Numbered from the stretch's first letter, positions 12,926 to 25,366 are shown. The stretch: DNA of 64,000 nucleotides from Phocoena phocoena (GCF_963924675.1 NC_089228.1:97748394-97812393), one strand, 5' to 3'. The notes: generated from the letters alone by a model not told the origin. Numbers and translations: made by a program.

Positions 12926-13994
12926 GAAGGTTGAACACCAGACAGTATTAGTATAAAATCAATTCCAAAGGTTCTGAAACTCAGTGACTGTGGCATTTCT
13001 TCATCGAGTTTATAATGACCAGATAGACGTTGACCCATGTGCTCAGGGCAATTTTACAAAATGAAGAGCAGCACAGTGGAAAGTGAGAAAGCAAGAAAGC
13101 AGTGATATGGCACCATCTGCAGGTGAACCTGTGGATTACACTGATTGGTTTTAAATTTAAGGAAATTGTTCTCTACTTTTATTCTTCTGCTGGTCTTTTC
13201 AGATCACCATCGAAAGATGATAAACTGGAAATATTAGAGGGAGGCCCTAGCCTCTTGTTTCTGCTTTAATATAACTGAAACACTTTGGAACCGTATAAAG
13301 GCCAAAGACTATTTCACGTGTTGAAGCCCCAAGGATGCCACCCCAAGCTAGAGTCCTAGAGTACCCCAGGAGTCCGTTCCAACCTTCCATCAGGTCAACA
13401 GATTTCAGGTGATACGGCAAATAGACCAGCAGATCCTGTGGTTATGTACTCACTTGATTCCTTATAGAGTAGATCCCCTGATCCAGGGCACTGTTACTCT
13501 GGATCGCACAACAGTAAGTCAGATACTCTGTGAACCTTAGGAAAGACGATTGATGTTCTGGGTCACTGGGAAAGGACTCATTTGCCTAACCAATGTCTGC
13601 ATCCCATGTGCCTGACGCTATGTGAATCTGCTCTAGCAAGTATTGTACGTCTGGCCCAATTTGGGCTGCTACTTGCTTGAGTTGCTGTCGTCTACTGCTC
13701 TCCTCCAGGACACACCTGGATTCTTCAGGAGCCAGACCGGTTAATTGAATGAAGATATAATGGGAGCCCGAACGTGCCACCTTTCGGATGCTTTAGGGTA
13801 ACACTGACTTCAGTCATCCTTCCCCATCTCCTTTTATGCATCCTTTAATCCCCTCTCCTCACTGTCTTCATATTCCCTGCCTCCCCCAGGGTAAAATATA
13901 CACAGTAATATATATATTACTTGCTGTCTTGGCTAGGTGGATGCGGGGGCAGTTTCAGAAAATTCCACTTGGTTTTCCCTACCCGTTGAAGGCT
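12926..13994. other. Intergenic; possible retroviral internal relic
   Basis: A 64-codon minus-strand frame (13586-13780) with continuing diverged sequence to about 13320 lies beside an antisense LTR at 13995. It may be internal sequence of an old endogenous retrovirus, broken by several stops; the family cannot be named. Confidence 0.25.
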
Positions 13995-14430
13995 CTTAGC
14001 CTGCTGGAACAAACTGTCGCAAACCAGGCAGCTTTAAAACAATAGAAATCGTTTTCTCACAGTGCTGGAGACAGAGTTCTGAAGTCAAGGTGTCCGCGGG
14101 GCCACCGTCCCTCCACGCGCTCTGGGGGAGAATCCGTTCCTTGCCTCTTCTAGCTTCTCGTGGCTCCGGGAGACCCTCTGCTTGTGGTCGCATCACTTCA
14201 ATGTCTTCCTCGGTCTTCATGTGGCCTTCCGTTATTCTCTACGTATGAATTATAAGGACGCTTGTCACCGGATTTATGGACCACCTGGGTCATCCAGGAT
14301 GATCTATGAGGTCTATAATTTAATTACTTCTGCAAAAACACTTCTTTTTCAAATAAGGTCATATTCACAGGTTCTGAGGATTAGGTGTGGACATATGTTT
14401 TGGTGGGTTCACCATTTAACCCACTACACC
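13995..14430 (-). mobile_element. MLT1-type LTR, antisense
   Basis: Complement of an LTR: gctttaaaacaatagaaatc, ttctcacagtgctggagaca and cttctttttcaaataaggtc. Confidence 0.65.
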
Positions 14431-15210
14431 ATCCTAGTCGTAAGTTATACCATCTTCTGGGGTCCTTCCCAGGGGCTTAAATCCCGCATCTCAGAGCAGG
14501 GTTCTCAAGTCAGTAAGCTCTCCCTTATCCACATTTATTTCAGGCCCCCTTGATCAAGCACCCTCGGAATCCACTTCTATGCCTACCTCCCTGGCACTTG
14601 CTGGTAACTGCTGGCTGGGTTGTTCAGCTTTGGGGAAGTTTAAGCCTCTTCTTTGCTTCTAAGTCCCAGTACGGCCTTGGCTGCGATATGATGCTACTGA
14701 AATCTAGTTACATAGCTGGTGGCCAGTGGGGGAGGTGGGGAACACGGTGGCGGTGGAGGACACAGCCGCCCCGAAGGCAAGAGGCCTCTGCATTGTCTTC
14801 CAGCAGGGAGGTCGGTGGGAGCTCACAATATGCAGGAACAGTCCACTTCTGTGGCCTTGGAGGGTTCAGAGGACCCTAGAAGTTCAAGATGGGGGCATCG
14901 ATACAGATATGCCATCCCGTGTGTCGGGGTCCCGTTCCTTCCCAGCCAAGGCCCTGACCTTGGCACAGCTCATCCGCTTGGTTGGGAGTTTAGCCTTCTC
15001 TGGGCTCAGATGATTAATTCCTGGGCCGGGTCCTTAGCTTTCTCTGGCCTCCAATGCTGATGAGAGTTTCTCTGTAAGGCTCTCTGGCTTTCACACTCAG
15101 ATTTCAATTTCCTGGTAATTGCTTCCAGCCTTTTATCTTTTTCTGGTTCAAAAGGGGCTTAATTATAACCATTCCATGGATTGTCTTTGCAGTTACATTT
15201 CTCCCATATT
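14431..15210. other. Intergenic, unclassified
   Basis: GC-moderate sequence beside the antisense LTR; could be LTR-element internal debris. No gene. Confidence 0.35.
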
Positions 15211-16060
15211 TTAAAAAAAAATTGTGGTAAAATGCACATAACATAAAATTGATCGTGTTCACCATGTGGAAGTATACCATTCAGTGGTATTCAGTACATT
15301 TATAATGTTGTACAACAGATCTCTAGACCTTTTTCATCTTGTAAAGCTGAAACTCTGTACCCATTAAAAAACAGCTTTGATTCCTTCCTTCCCCCAGCCC
15401 CAGGCAACCACCATTCTACTTTTTGTCTCTGTGAACTTAATACTCTAAGTGCCTCATGTAAGTGGAATCCTACAGTATTTGTCTTTCAGGCTTATTTCAC
15501 TTAACTTTCTCAAAATTCATCCATGTTGTAGCATGTGTCAGAATTTCTTTTCTTTTTAAGGCTGAATAATATTCCATTGTATATACATAGTGCATTTTGT
15601 GTATCCTTTGGGTTGCTTCCACCTTTTGGCTACTGTGAATAATGCTGGTAGGAACGTGGAAGTACAAATATCCCTTTGATACCTTGTTTTTAGTTCTTTG
15701 GGCTAAATACCCAGAAGTGGAATTAGAATTGCTGGATCATATGGTAATTCTACTTTTAATTTTTTGCAGAGCTACCATGCTGTTTTCCATAGTGGCTGCA
15801 TCATTTTACATTCCTACCAGCAATGCACAACGGGTCCAATTTCTGCACTTTCTCATCAAAATTTGTTATTTTCCTTTTTTTTTTAATAGTAGTCATCTGA
15901 ATGTATGTGAAGTGTACCTCATTGTGGTTTGATTTGCATTTTCATAATGATTAGTGATGTTTAATATTTTTGCATGTGCTCATTGGCCATTTGTATAAAT
16001 TCTTTGGAGAAATGTCTGTTCGGGTTCTTTGTCCATATTTAAATTGGTTAGTTCTTGTTG
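15211..16060 (-). mobile_element. L1 3' region, antisense
   Basis: Typical complement of an L1 ORF2 end and 3' UTR: ccattcagtggtattcagta, gaataatattccattgtata, ctggatcatatggtaattct. Older subfamily than the plus-strand copies. Confidence 0.85.
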
Positions 16061-16735
16061 AGCTGTAACAACTCCTGGTACGCTCTAGCCCAATCGCGAT
16101 GATAAATGGACAAGTGCAGCCACCTTTTTGAGAAGCGCATGGTGACTGGAGTTCAGACTCCACAGAGATGATATCAAGGTCACATCACTAGGTAAGCCTG
16201 TAGAGGTAGGAGGGCATCTTGAAGAGACAGTGGAGGAGGGAAGTGAGGAGTATCGGTTTTGGCCCTGAGCAGCAGCAGGGGGTGTTATTCATGCTTCTAA
16301 ACTTTCTTCTTTTAAGTCTCCCCCAGGAAGAGAGGCTCACTGGAAGGTTGGAGGAGCTGCTCCCCTAGTGTAGATGAAGAAGTGAATCTGAACATCACAG
16401 TTGGAGGTAGACATGAAGATCTCCTTGAAGGAGAGGCTTGCCCCACATCTGGGAATACTGTAAACAGAGAGCCTATCATATGTGGAGTGATTAGCCACTG
16501 GGTCTCTTTAAAAGCCTGACATCGTGTGCCTTACGATCCAATTTCCAAGGCGCCTAGCACTGTGTTCAAGGTAAAGGATATTACCAAGCTAATCCTGGAA
16601 ACTCATCTTTGATATTCTGTTTCTTGGAACTACTCCTGGTAACAAGTAACAGTCAGGGGAAAAGAAGCAATATAGTGTATTTCAACAGAGAGAATTCAAA
16701 AAAGGGAATTGGTACCACAGGTATTGAAGGGCTGA
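16061..16735. other. Intergenic, nothing recognised
   Basis: No gene or confident repeat between the antisense L1 and the A/C-rich stretch. Confidence 0.45.
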
Positions 16736-16826
16736 AACAGCAAAACAACAACAAACAAAAAACCCCAAACCCCAAATCCCCAAAACAAACAAAAAACCCA
16801 AACCAAAAAAATAAACCAAACTGATA
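16736..16826. repeat. A/C-rich simple stretch
   Basis: Irregular CAAA/CCCCAAA units; contains ccccaaaccccaaatcccc. Confidence 0.8.
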
Positions 16827-16912
16827 TAACTTCCCCCCCCGCAATGGCTGGGGGAACAAATAGAAGAGTTTGGTGTCATCAGAACCTAGAAGTTTGGTGG
16901 AAGAGCCTGTGT

Positions 16913-17525
16913 AGATTAAGTAGTGTCCCTCCCCAAATTCACATTCACCTGGAATCTGTGATCATCACCTTATTTGGAAATAGGATATTTGCAAACGTAA
17001 TCAGGTTTGAAACTGAATTTGAGTGGGCCCTAAATCCCATGACTGGTGTCCATATAAGAAGGCCATGGGCTTCCCTCGTGGCACAGTGGTTGAGAGTCTG
17101 CCTGCCGATGCAGAGGATACGGGTTCTTGCCCCGGTCTGGGAAGATCCCACATGCCGCGGAGCGGCTGGGCACGTGAGCCGTGGCCGCTGAGCCTGCGCG
17201 TCCGGAGCCTGTGCTCTGCAACGGGAGAGGCCACAACAGTGAGAGGCCCGCGTACCACAGAAAAAAAGAAGGCCATGTGAAGACAGAAGCAGAAGTTGGC
17301 ATGATGCAGCTACAAGCCAAGGAATGCCAAGGGTTGCAGGCAACACCAGAACTAGGAAGACGCAAGGAAGGAGTCTCCCCTAGACCTTTCAGAGGGATTA
17401 TGGCCCTGCCGACACCTTGATTTTAAACTTCTAGCTTCCAAAATATTAGAGAATAAATTTCTGTTATATTAAGCCACCCAATTTGTGGTAATTTGTTACA
17501 GCAGGCCCCCAAGAAACTAATACAG
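16913..17525 (+). mobile_element. MLT1-type LTR (ERVL-MaLR), split by a CHR SINE
   Basis: LTR phrases gtgtccctccccaaattcac, gcaaacgtaatcaggtttga and the 3' end ttctgttatattaagccacc to gaaactaatacag. It is interrupted at 17068-17265. Solo LTR; no viral genes seen. Confidence 0.75.
17068..17265 (+). repeat. CHR SINE inserted in an LTR
   Basis: Short young form with perfect 12-bp duplication aagaaggccatg at 17056-17067 and 17266-17277; it splits the MLT1-type LTR at 16913-17525. Confidence 0.95.
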
Positions 17526-18118
17526 GGCCCCACAAAGCAGGGACTCAGTTCTGAGAAGGGGCACTGCCTGGGTGCAGGGGGGTATGTTGTAGAGGGAGCA
17601 GCGAGGCTGGCTCTGGGGGGAGTGTCGAAGGAGAAGGGAGGCTAGAAACTGCTGCCACTGCGTTGCTGGGATGACACCCAAACACAACAGAAACCTTTCT
17701 CCCCTCCTCCCCTGCCTGCGCATCTCCCCCCATTGCCTCTGACAGGCAGAATAGAAGCCAAAACCAGCTGGCAAAGGGGAACCAGAGCTTGTGAAGTTCC
17801 CAGTTCCACATGGCAGAGCAAAGGGAACGTGGGCTTGGGGCCGGGAAGCAACAGGTAAAGGATGGGCAAAGGGGTGTTTGTGTTCGTCTTTGTTTGTGTG
17901 TTGAGTTGGGTTGCAGAACGTGGGCAAAAAGATCACTGGACACGTGAGCAATGCTGATGAACCTACACAAATATTTTGCATCCATGACCGGAGAAGAAGA
18001 AGAGGCTCAGAAAGTGTCCCAAAGAAAGTTGATGCAGAAAAACTTGCTGTAAGAATGGGTAGAAAAAATTAAATCAATGCTTTCAGAAGGTGAGTAATAG
18101 TTACAATGTAGTATAATT
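17526..18118. other. Intergenic, nothing recognised
   Basis: Overlapping minus-strand frames of 146 and 154 codons share no family features; judged chance. Confidence 0.45.
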
Positions 18119-18131
18119 TACCACTATGTTA

Positions 18132-18443
18132 TTTATTATTTTTGGCTGCGTCGTGTCTTCGTTGTTGCGCGTGGGCTTTCTCTAGTTGCAGCGAGTGGGG
18201 GCTGCTCTTCTTTGCGGTGCGCAGGCTTCTCATTGCGGTGGCTTCTCTTGTTGCGGAGCACAGGCTCTAGGTGCACGGGCTTCAGTAACTGTGGCGCACG
18301 GGATCTAGAGCGCAGGCTCACTAGTTGTGGCGCACAGGTTTGGTTGCTCGGCGGCATGTGGGATCTTCCCCGACCAGGACTTGAACCCGTGTCCCCTGCA
18401 TTGGCAGGCAGATTCTTAACCACTGTGCCACCAGGGAAGTCCC
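18132..18443 (-). repeat. CHR SINE, long form
   Basis: Minus-strand copy with perfect 13-bp duplication taccactatgtta at 18119-18131 and 18444-18456. Confidence 0.95.
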
Positions 18444-18614
18444 TACCACTATGTTAAAAGCTACTTTTGAGTTGGCAGGACTTTTCTTGTTTTAAAGACT
18501 GTTGACCAAAGAAACAAAAACAAAACCTCCCACTTATTTTGAAAAAGAATATCAGAGTTAGTCCCCAAATATTTTTCCCTTTAAATACTAGTAACTTAAG
18601 TATTGGCTACAGCT

Positions 18615-18745
18615 TTTTTTTTTACATCTTTATTGGAGTATAATTGCTTTACAATGGTGTGTTAGTTTCTGCTTTATAACAGAGTGAATCAGTTATACAT
18701 ATACATATGTTCCCATATCTCTTCCCTCTTGTACCACCTCTTTTT
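18615..18745 (-). mobile_element. L1 3' end, very short
   Basis: T-run then acatctttattggagtataa, the complement of an L1 terminus with its AATAAA signal; about 130 bp only. Confidence 0.75.
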
Positions 18746-19511
18746 TCCTTGGTTTTGTACCTCGATCCTGCAAGGCTGGTTCCCGCCAGGTGGAGCCGTG
18801 GAGCAGGTAAATCTCTGTCCACCTTTCAAACTCAGGTCCGCACACACCCCTCCAAAGCCAGCAGGGCCCTCAGGCAGCTCTGGCCCCCCAGTTCGAAGCT
18901 CTGCCCAGGTTTGCTCTCTAGATGGTACCTCTTCCGACCTTTTTCTTCACCCACCTGACATCTGGTTTTCAATTCTGGTCAATTAACTAAAAAATTAAAC
19001 CATTTCAAGAGTTAAAAACGGCAGCTGCTATTTCTTAATCAAGTCCTAAGCGCCAGAGTGACTACAGTTTCTTGTTACAGGTCTTTGTTTGCAAGAAATA
19101 AACCCTCTTGAACCAGCTTGAGCAATAAAGGAATTTTGTGATAAGGCTGCAAATACGCCTTATGGAAGCTCAAAGCCAAAACTCAGCCGTGAAGAGCACT
19201 GGAGCAAGGGACTAAACAGTAGTCAGGAGTCCACATGTGGAAGCTCTGTGTGACTATTCATTCTCTTCTTTCTTTGAATGGACTCTCTCTTTCCTCAGCT
19301 GGTAAAAATATAGTCGCTCCAGAATTCTTGAGTTTACACCCCCTCCATTCAAGAGATAGCACGGCTCCAGATAGAACTGGAATCTCATAATCCCGACATC
19401 TAGTTTCCAGGAGAGAGCTTCTGACTGGCCTTATTCGGATCCAGTGTCTACCCCTGGTCCAAGCAACTGAACTCAGTTACAGGGTCGTTATGAGCTGGGA
19501 ACACAACCTAT
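18746..19511. other. Intergenic, nothing recognised
   Basis: The 100-codon frame starting at 18684 begins inside L1 sequence and is not a gene. Confidence 0.45.
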
Positions 19512-19520
19512 AATATGTTT

Positions 19521-19797
19521 TGGTTGTTTTTTTTTGGCTGTGTTGGGTCTTCGTTTCTGTGCGTGGGCTTTCTCCAGTTGCGGCGAGCGGGGGCCACTCT
19601 TCATCGCGGTGCGCGGGCCTCTCACTATCGCAGCCTCTCTTGTTGCAGAGTACAGGCTCCAGACGCGCAGGCTCAGTAGTTGTGGCTCACGGGCCCAGTC
19701 GCTCCGCGGCATGTGGGATCCTCCCAGACCAGGGCTCGAACCCGTGTCCCCTGCATTGGGAGGCAGATTCTCAACCACTGCGCCACCAGGGAAGCTC
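19521..19797 (-). repeat. CHR SINE, long form
   Basis: Minus-strand copy; duplication aatatgttt at 19512-19520 and 19798-19806. Confidence 0.94.
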
Positions 19798-19824
19798 AAT
19801 ATGTTTAGCATACATGTGATGATT

Positions 19825-19960
19825 CATTAATCTCCAAAACAATTGTGAGAGGTTTTCTTATCATTTCTATTTCATAGTTGAGGAAACTGAGGCTAAGAGA
19901 CTGTGGAACTAGGCTTTATGCTTCAGGATTTTTGCTCCAAAACCTGTGCTCTTTCCCCTA
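19825..19960 (+). repeat. MIR fragment
   Basis: Partial MIR core (ttgaggaaactgaggctaag) with a diverged 3' part. Confidence 0.65.
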
Positions 19961-19989
19961 CTTGAAACCCCATCTGGTGACCTGTGACC

Positions 19990-20215
19990 TGTTATAGGGC
20001 AGAGGCCATTGCATTTTTCTCATTCATTCATTCAATATATATTGAGCTATATGCTTATCTAGGCTCTACTGAGATAAAGGTATGAACAGAAACCAAGTCC
20101 TGTTCTCACCATGAAATAAAAAAGGTAGTAAACAAATAACACATGTGCTAGGTGGTGATAAGTGCTATGAAGAGAATTAAACAGAGAAAGACTTGCTGAT
20201 AATAGAGACCTCGTG
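19990..20215 (+). repeat. Ancient mammalian interspersed repeat (class uncertain)
   Basis: ttcattcattcaatatatat, then tgctaggtggtgataagtgc: a pattern common to old MIR/L2-like mammalian repeats. A related copy lies at 24785-24950. Confidence 0.45.
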
Positions 20216-20849
20216 CAGGGATAAGAAATTCTGGAATCACCATCGAAAGCCATCAAGTGGGGCAGTTTTGCCTGGGGTAGAGGGCTGGGTCTTTGTCAAA
20301 TAATAATAAAATCTCACTTTACAGAGCTTTCCAGTTACCACCTGCTTTCACATTAATTCTCTGATAAAAGCAAGTTGCCTTTTCTATATCTATTACCAAC
20401 ACAAAAAAGGAGCTTGCAAAAAAAAAAAATTACCCTCAATGTTAGTTAAATGATGGTGTTCACTAAATCAGCTGAAATGTGTAGGAACAATGCCCCACGG
20501 GCTGTCATTTGGCTGGGATTCTGGGAGCTGCCTTCATTCAGGCTCAACTGGGACCAACCCCTTCACCTTCTTTCTCTAACTGAGACCTGGCTCCCTCCAA
20601 GAGGATCCCACTTTCCCTGAGCTTCTCACATGGCTGTTTTCTCTCCTATAACTTTTGTGCCACTGAGCTTAGGGGTGGAGGAAACTTCCAAGCCATTTTC
20701 CTTCTCTTCTCATACATACATCCAGCTATAAATCTCATGCCACTATCAGGCTATTCCATCCATGATTCCTCTCTGTTGACAGTCACCTACTGACCTTGGG
20801 GTCACACCCTCATTCCTTGTAGAGGCACGCGGCCACTCTATGCAACACC
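20216..20849. other. Intergenic, probably more decayed LINE2
   Basis: The last 300 bp lead into the LINE2 relic; no gene. Confidence 0.4.
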
Positions 20850-22230
20850 ACTGCTGTCCTGATTCTCGGTGGTTTCGACGTCCACTTAGGTGATCCTTCC
20901 AACACCCTGGCCTCTCAGTTCCATGGCCTCTCCTCCAATGAGCTTACGGTCCACCCCACATGAGCTGTTCACTCCCATGACCATACCCTTGACTTTGTCG
21001 TGGCCAATAATGACAACCCTGACATCACCTCAGTGTTCACAACTCACTGTCCTGCCACCGCTGTCTCCCCAGCCTTCTGCCTTTCTCATCTCCAACTCCA
21101 ACAATCCTTGGACCCCAACGGGACTTTATCTTACCGATCCCATCATCTTTTTACTTCCTGCATTACCCCCTGCGTATTCCCACTCTCTCCCAATGACGAT
21201 CTCATAGCTTCTTCTCTCACCTCAAGCCTCTATCAATTCCTCCTCATATCAGCTGTCACTATCAGCTGGTAACCTCTTCCTGATTCTCTGACAAAAGTAA
21301 AGCAATTAGAACAGAACTGCTACAAGCGCCCACCATCACTCCAACACACCTGCATCAGTTCCCATATGCTCTGCCTTCTCTCCTGTTGATGTGGTTGAAT
21401 TGACCATATTCCTAAGGCCAAGGATCCCATCCAGCCCTCTCCTGCCCCAGGATATGACACCAGCAATTCTCCACTCTACAACCTCCTGGTGGTGCAGGAG
21501 GTGGTTAAGAATCCGCCTGCCAGTGCAGGGGACACGGGTTCGAGCCCTGGTCTGGGAAGATCCCACATGCCGTGGAGTAACTAAGCCCATGCACCACAAC
21601 TACTGAGCCTGCGTGCTGCAACTACTGAAGTCTGAGCACCTAGCGCCTCATCACTGCATTATGTTTATCTTTACTGTATTATACTAAGAAGCATGCTATT
21701 ATTTCTATCATCTTAAAAGCAATCCCCTGTTAACTCCACTTACCCCTCACCCCCTACATACTACCTCAGCTGTCTCCCTTCTTTTACAGAAGAAGCCTTT
21801 GAAAGTGATATGTAGAGGTACGCTTCCTACTTGTCTCTGCCCATTCTCCGTCTGAACCCATTGCAAAGAAATTCTCGCCCACAGCACTACTGACAAGTTT
21901 CTTATCAAGGTCACCAATGACCTCCACATTGTTCATGTCAATTGTTATTTCTAGCAACTCTAGGTAGCATTTGAAACGGTTGATCTCTCTCTCTCTCCTC
22001 TACCCCCCCTTCAAAATCGTACCTTGCTTGGTTTCCAGAACATCCTATTTACCTGGCTTTTTGCCTACCTTTCTGGAGGCTCCTTCTCAGTCTCCTTTGC
22101 CTCCTCGTATCCCTGATCTCTAGATGCTGGAGTACCCAAGGGATCACATTTTGGAGTTCTCTCTTCTATCTACATTTACTCCATCGGCCATCTCATCCAT
22201 TCTTATGACTTTTAAGTTCCAAAACGAAGG
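20850..22230 (+). mobile_element. LINE2 relic with endonuclease and reverse transcriptase remnants
   Basis: The first part translates to recognisable pieces of an apurinic-type endonuclease (GGFDVHLGDPSNTLASQF, then HDHTLDFVVANND in another frame). The second part (about 21870-22160) matches the reverse transcriptase core region of L2 (aatgacctccacattg; tttgaaacggttgatctctc; gctggagtacccaagggatc). Frames are broken many times. A CHR SINE (21483-21655) is inserted. Dead copy. Confidence 0.75.
21483..21655 (+). repeat. CHR SINE, truncated, within LINE2 relic
   Basis: Head and B box present, body truncated without a clear A tail; it interrupts the LINE2 relic at 20850-22230. Confidence 0.85.
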
Positions 22231-22444
22231 GGGCATTTATTGAGCACTCCGTTAGTGAGAGGGGACTAAACTAGGGTGTGGGCACCAGGAGGGAAGGAAC
22301 AGTGGGGACCGTGGGGTCACCTTGAGGTCAGCCCTCTGTGGTGCTATGAACACGGTCAGCTTGTCCCCTGGGAGATGTGATGAGAGTAAACAAAAGAGCG
22401 GCAAGTAAGTAGAATCACTCTTTCTAGATTGTTAAAGTTTTTTT

Positions 22445-22575
22445 TAATGTTCCTATTTAGAATGTTATCTCCATGATGGCAGGTACTGTATCTTGTCCGC
22501 TGAATTCCCCGTTTCTACAGCAGGCCATTTGAAGGAGCTCAGTGAAAATTTATTGAATGAATAAGTACTCAGAAT
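22445..22575 (+). mobile_element. LINE2 3' end
   Basis: The phrases ctccatgatggcaggtactg and gtgaaaatttattgaatgaa are the typical L2 terminus. Confidence 0.7.
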
Positions 22576-22944
22576 GAATAATTGCTCAAAATCAAATGCT
22601 CAAAAAAGCTAAATCAACAATTAGTGCTTTATTATCCATTTCCATAGAGGAGGACAGAATCACCAATAATAGAAAGCTACAAATAACCTATCTATATGAG
22701 TCAACATCACGGCTGCAGCTTTGAAGAATGGTACAGTAACCATGGCGGAGCATCTGAGCTCCTCAGGGGTCTCCTTCACTGTTTCAGTTTCCTGGTTGTT
22801 ACTGAAAACAGAGGAATCCAAAGACAGACAGAGTGCAACAATTGCAAGGTTTTTTTGTTTTGTTTTGTTTTTTTAATCTTCTGTGACTGTTGGCAATGGG
22901 CATCACCAATTCTCCAGGTAACCATCAATTTTTTTTTTCCTTGT

Positions 22945-23530
22945 GATTTGGAAAATTTTTCAAAGCCTACAGAAAAGTTGGAGAAAGAGTACAATCAACA
23001 CCCACATACCCTTGACTTAAATTGATCAAATATCACTTGCAAATGCCAGGGTAGTTCATCCCTGAATACTTCAACATGCATCTTCCAAGATTAAGAAGAT
23101 TTTCTGCTGTAAAAGAACATTATCACATCTAAAAGAATTAATGTTAATTTACTATCATGATAAAATGGTCTGTATTCATATTTCCCTAATAATTCAAAAA
23201 ATGCCTTTACTAGTTATTTTTTTTAAATGCAGTATCTAATTAAGGATCGAGGGTTACATTGGGCTGTTATGTCTCTTTAGTGTCTTTCAACCTACAACAA
23301 TTCCCTCAGATTTTTTTCTTGTATGGAAATATTTTGAAAAGTCCAGGACAGTTGTTTTGTAAAATATCCCACATTCTGGATTTGTCTGATGGTTTCTACA
23401 TGATTTAACTTTATTTTCTTTGTTAAGAGTACTGCATAGATAATGTCAAGTATCTCTTTATTGTATCACATCCGATAGCACATAATATTAAGTTTTCCTG
23501 CTATTGGTGATACTAAGTTTGACCACTTGT
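22945..23530 (-). mobile_element. Old L1 (L1M-type) relic, antisense
   Basis: Diverged LINE complement with taattaaggatcgagggtta, cattgggctgttatgtctct and gacagttgttttgtaaaata; homologous to the relic at 10601-11340. Confidence 0.55.
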
Positions 23531-23885
23531 TTAAGGTAAATACTCAGGCTCTTTTAATATTAATGAAATATCCTTCCCTTCTGTTCCCTCTCTTCCTTCT
23601 CTTTTCAGGGAATCTACAGACATAAATCACTGACTCTCTGGCAAATGAACATTTATCTTTTTACCTTCCTGGCATCTGACCCATCCAGTTTGTCCTGTCC
23701 TGGGCCCAGCTGACATTCCCCAGACTCAGGGGGGAAAAAATGATTGCATCTTGTAAATACTCTCCTCACCCCTTGGGCTCTTTGCTACAGGTGTTACCCC
23801 AAAACCCAGACATTGCCTGAGTGCTGTAATTGGCATTACTGTCCTGGGTAGCGGTCATTGTCTTGGACCTGGGGACCTCAGCACA
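23531..23885. other. Intergenic, nothing recognised
   Basis: Short unique-looking stretch. Confidence 0.45.
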
Positions 23886-23899
23886 AATTCTTTTCTTAA

Positions 23900-24043
23900 T
23901 TAAAAAAAAATTTTTTTTTTTACACTATTTTGTCTGCACCACACAGCATGTGGGATCCCTAGTTCCCTGATCAGGGATCAAACCCACGTCCCCTGCACTG
24001 GAAGTGCGGAGTCTCAACCACTGGACCACCAGGGAAGTCCACG
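23900..24043 (-). repeat. CHR-related SINE, short form
   Basis: Minus-strand copy with perfect 14-bp duplication aattcttttcttaa at 23886-23899 and 24044-24057. Confidence 0.93.
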
Positions 24044-24069
24044 AATTCTTTTCTTAACCGTATGCAAAT

Positions 24070-24530
24070 GGTTGGCTTCCTAATAGCCCCTCAAAAGATA
24101 TCTATGTCCCAACCACTGGAACCTGTGAATGTGTACTCATATAGCAAAAAAGGACTTTGCAGATGTAACTAAGGATTTTGAGATGGAGAGATTATCCTGT
24201 ATTAAACAGATAGACCCTAAAATACAATTACAATGTCTTTACAAGATGGAAATTTTACAAGACAGAAGAGGAAGAGGCAAACTGACCTCAGACAGAGATT
24301 GGAGTGATGGAGCAATAGGCCAAAGAATGAGGGCAGCCACCAGACAGTGGAGGATGGAGGGATAGATTCTCCCCCAGAGCCTCAAGGGACCATGCTGACA
24401 CCTTGATTTCGGCCCAGTGATACTGATTTCAGACTTCTGGTCTCCAGAACTTCAAGAGAATAAATTGTTGTGTTAAGCCACCAAGCTTGTGGTCATTTGT
24501 TACAGCAGCCCTAGGCAACTAATACAGCAA
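24070..24530 (+). mobile_element. MLT1-type LTR
   Basis: ggactttgcagatgtaacta, tgacaccttgatttcggccc and gtgttaagccaccaagcttg to caactaatacag: a solo MaLR LTR. Confidence 0.75.
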
Positions 24531-24659
24531 GTGAATCATTTGAGATTTAGGATTAAATGTAAATTGAGACTTGGGATTGAATGTTGATCTGTTACTTGCT
24601 AGCAGTGGGATTTGGGGCAAATTTCTTGATTTCACTCTCAGTTCTTGCTTTTGCAAGAT

Positions 24660-24950
24660 GGCGATAATAATAACCATCATTTAGGGTTAATATAAATATT
24701 AAAAGACACAATATAAATGTATATGTAAAACACCTGGTGAAAGACTTGGCCCATAGTAGGCACTCAATACCTGAGAGCTTTTAGTATCCATTATTTAATT
24801 GAACAAATATATATTAAGGGCCTACCATGTGCAATACTGCTACCTTCAAGGAGCCTGCATTCCAGTGAGGGAGACACATGATAAACTAACAAACGATGAA
24901 TATGGAACATGTTAGCTAGTAGTAAACGCTACAGAGAACAAACACGAGGC
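24660..24950 (+). repeat. Ancient mammalian interspersed repeats
   Basis: tagtaggcactcaatacctg (MIR/L2-like) followed by gggcctaccatgtgcaatac and gagcctgcattccagtgagg, related to 19990-20215. Confidence 0.45.
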
Positions 24951-25161
24951 AAAGAGAATTAACTGGTTCTAGTTTAGGCTTAGGTTACATTTGCGAAACA
25001 CCTCATAGCCTGCTTGTTATAACACATGATAATATTAATAATAGCTACTGCCTTTGAATACTTTATTTCATGGCTTTCTCTTCACAATGCTTAAAGTAAG
25101 GATAAAATTATTTCTGTTCATTAATAAGGACTGAGGCTCAGAAAGTTTAATTAAGTTCATC

Positions 25162-25366
25162 TTTTTTTTTTTTTTTTTTTGCGGTACGCGGGCCTCTCAC
25201 TGTTGTGGCCTCTCCCGGTGCAGAGCACAGGCTCCAGACGCGCAGGCTCAGTGGCCATGGCTCACGGGCCCAGCCGCTCCGCGGCATGTGGGATCTTCCC
25301 GGACCGGGGCGCAAACCCACATCCCCTGCATCGGCAGGCGGACTCGCAACCACTGTGCCACAGGGG
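25162..25366 (-). repeat. CHR SINE, short young form with altered 5' end
   Basis: T-run followed by a near-consensus body; the head ends in 'gtgccacaggggcc' instead of the usual 'ccaccagggaagccc', a small deletion or rearrangement. No clear duplication. Confidence 0.9.

Noticed and set aside
17001..17365. Several overlapping frames at this and other SINE copies
   Set aside because: The same peptides recur at every CHR copy; they are SINE translations, not genes.
17517..17985. 154-codon minus-strand frame
   Set aside because: No domain, no signal of conservation, overlapping equally long shadow frame.
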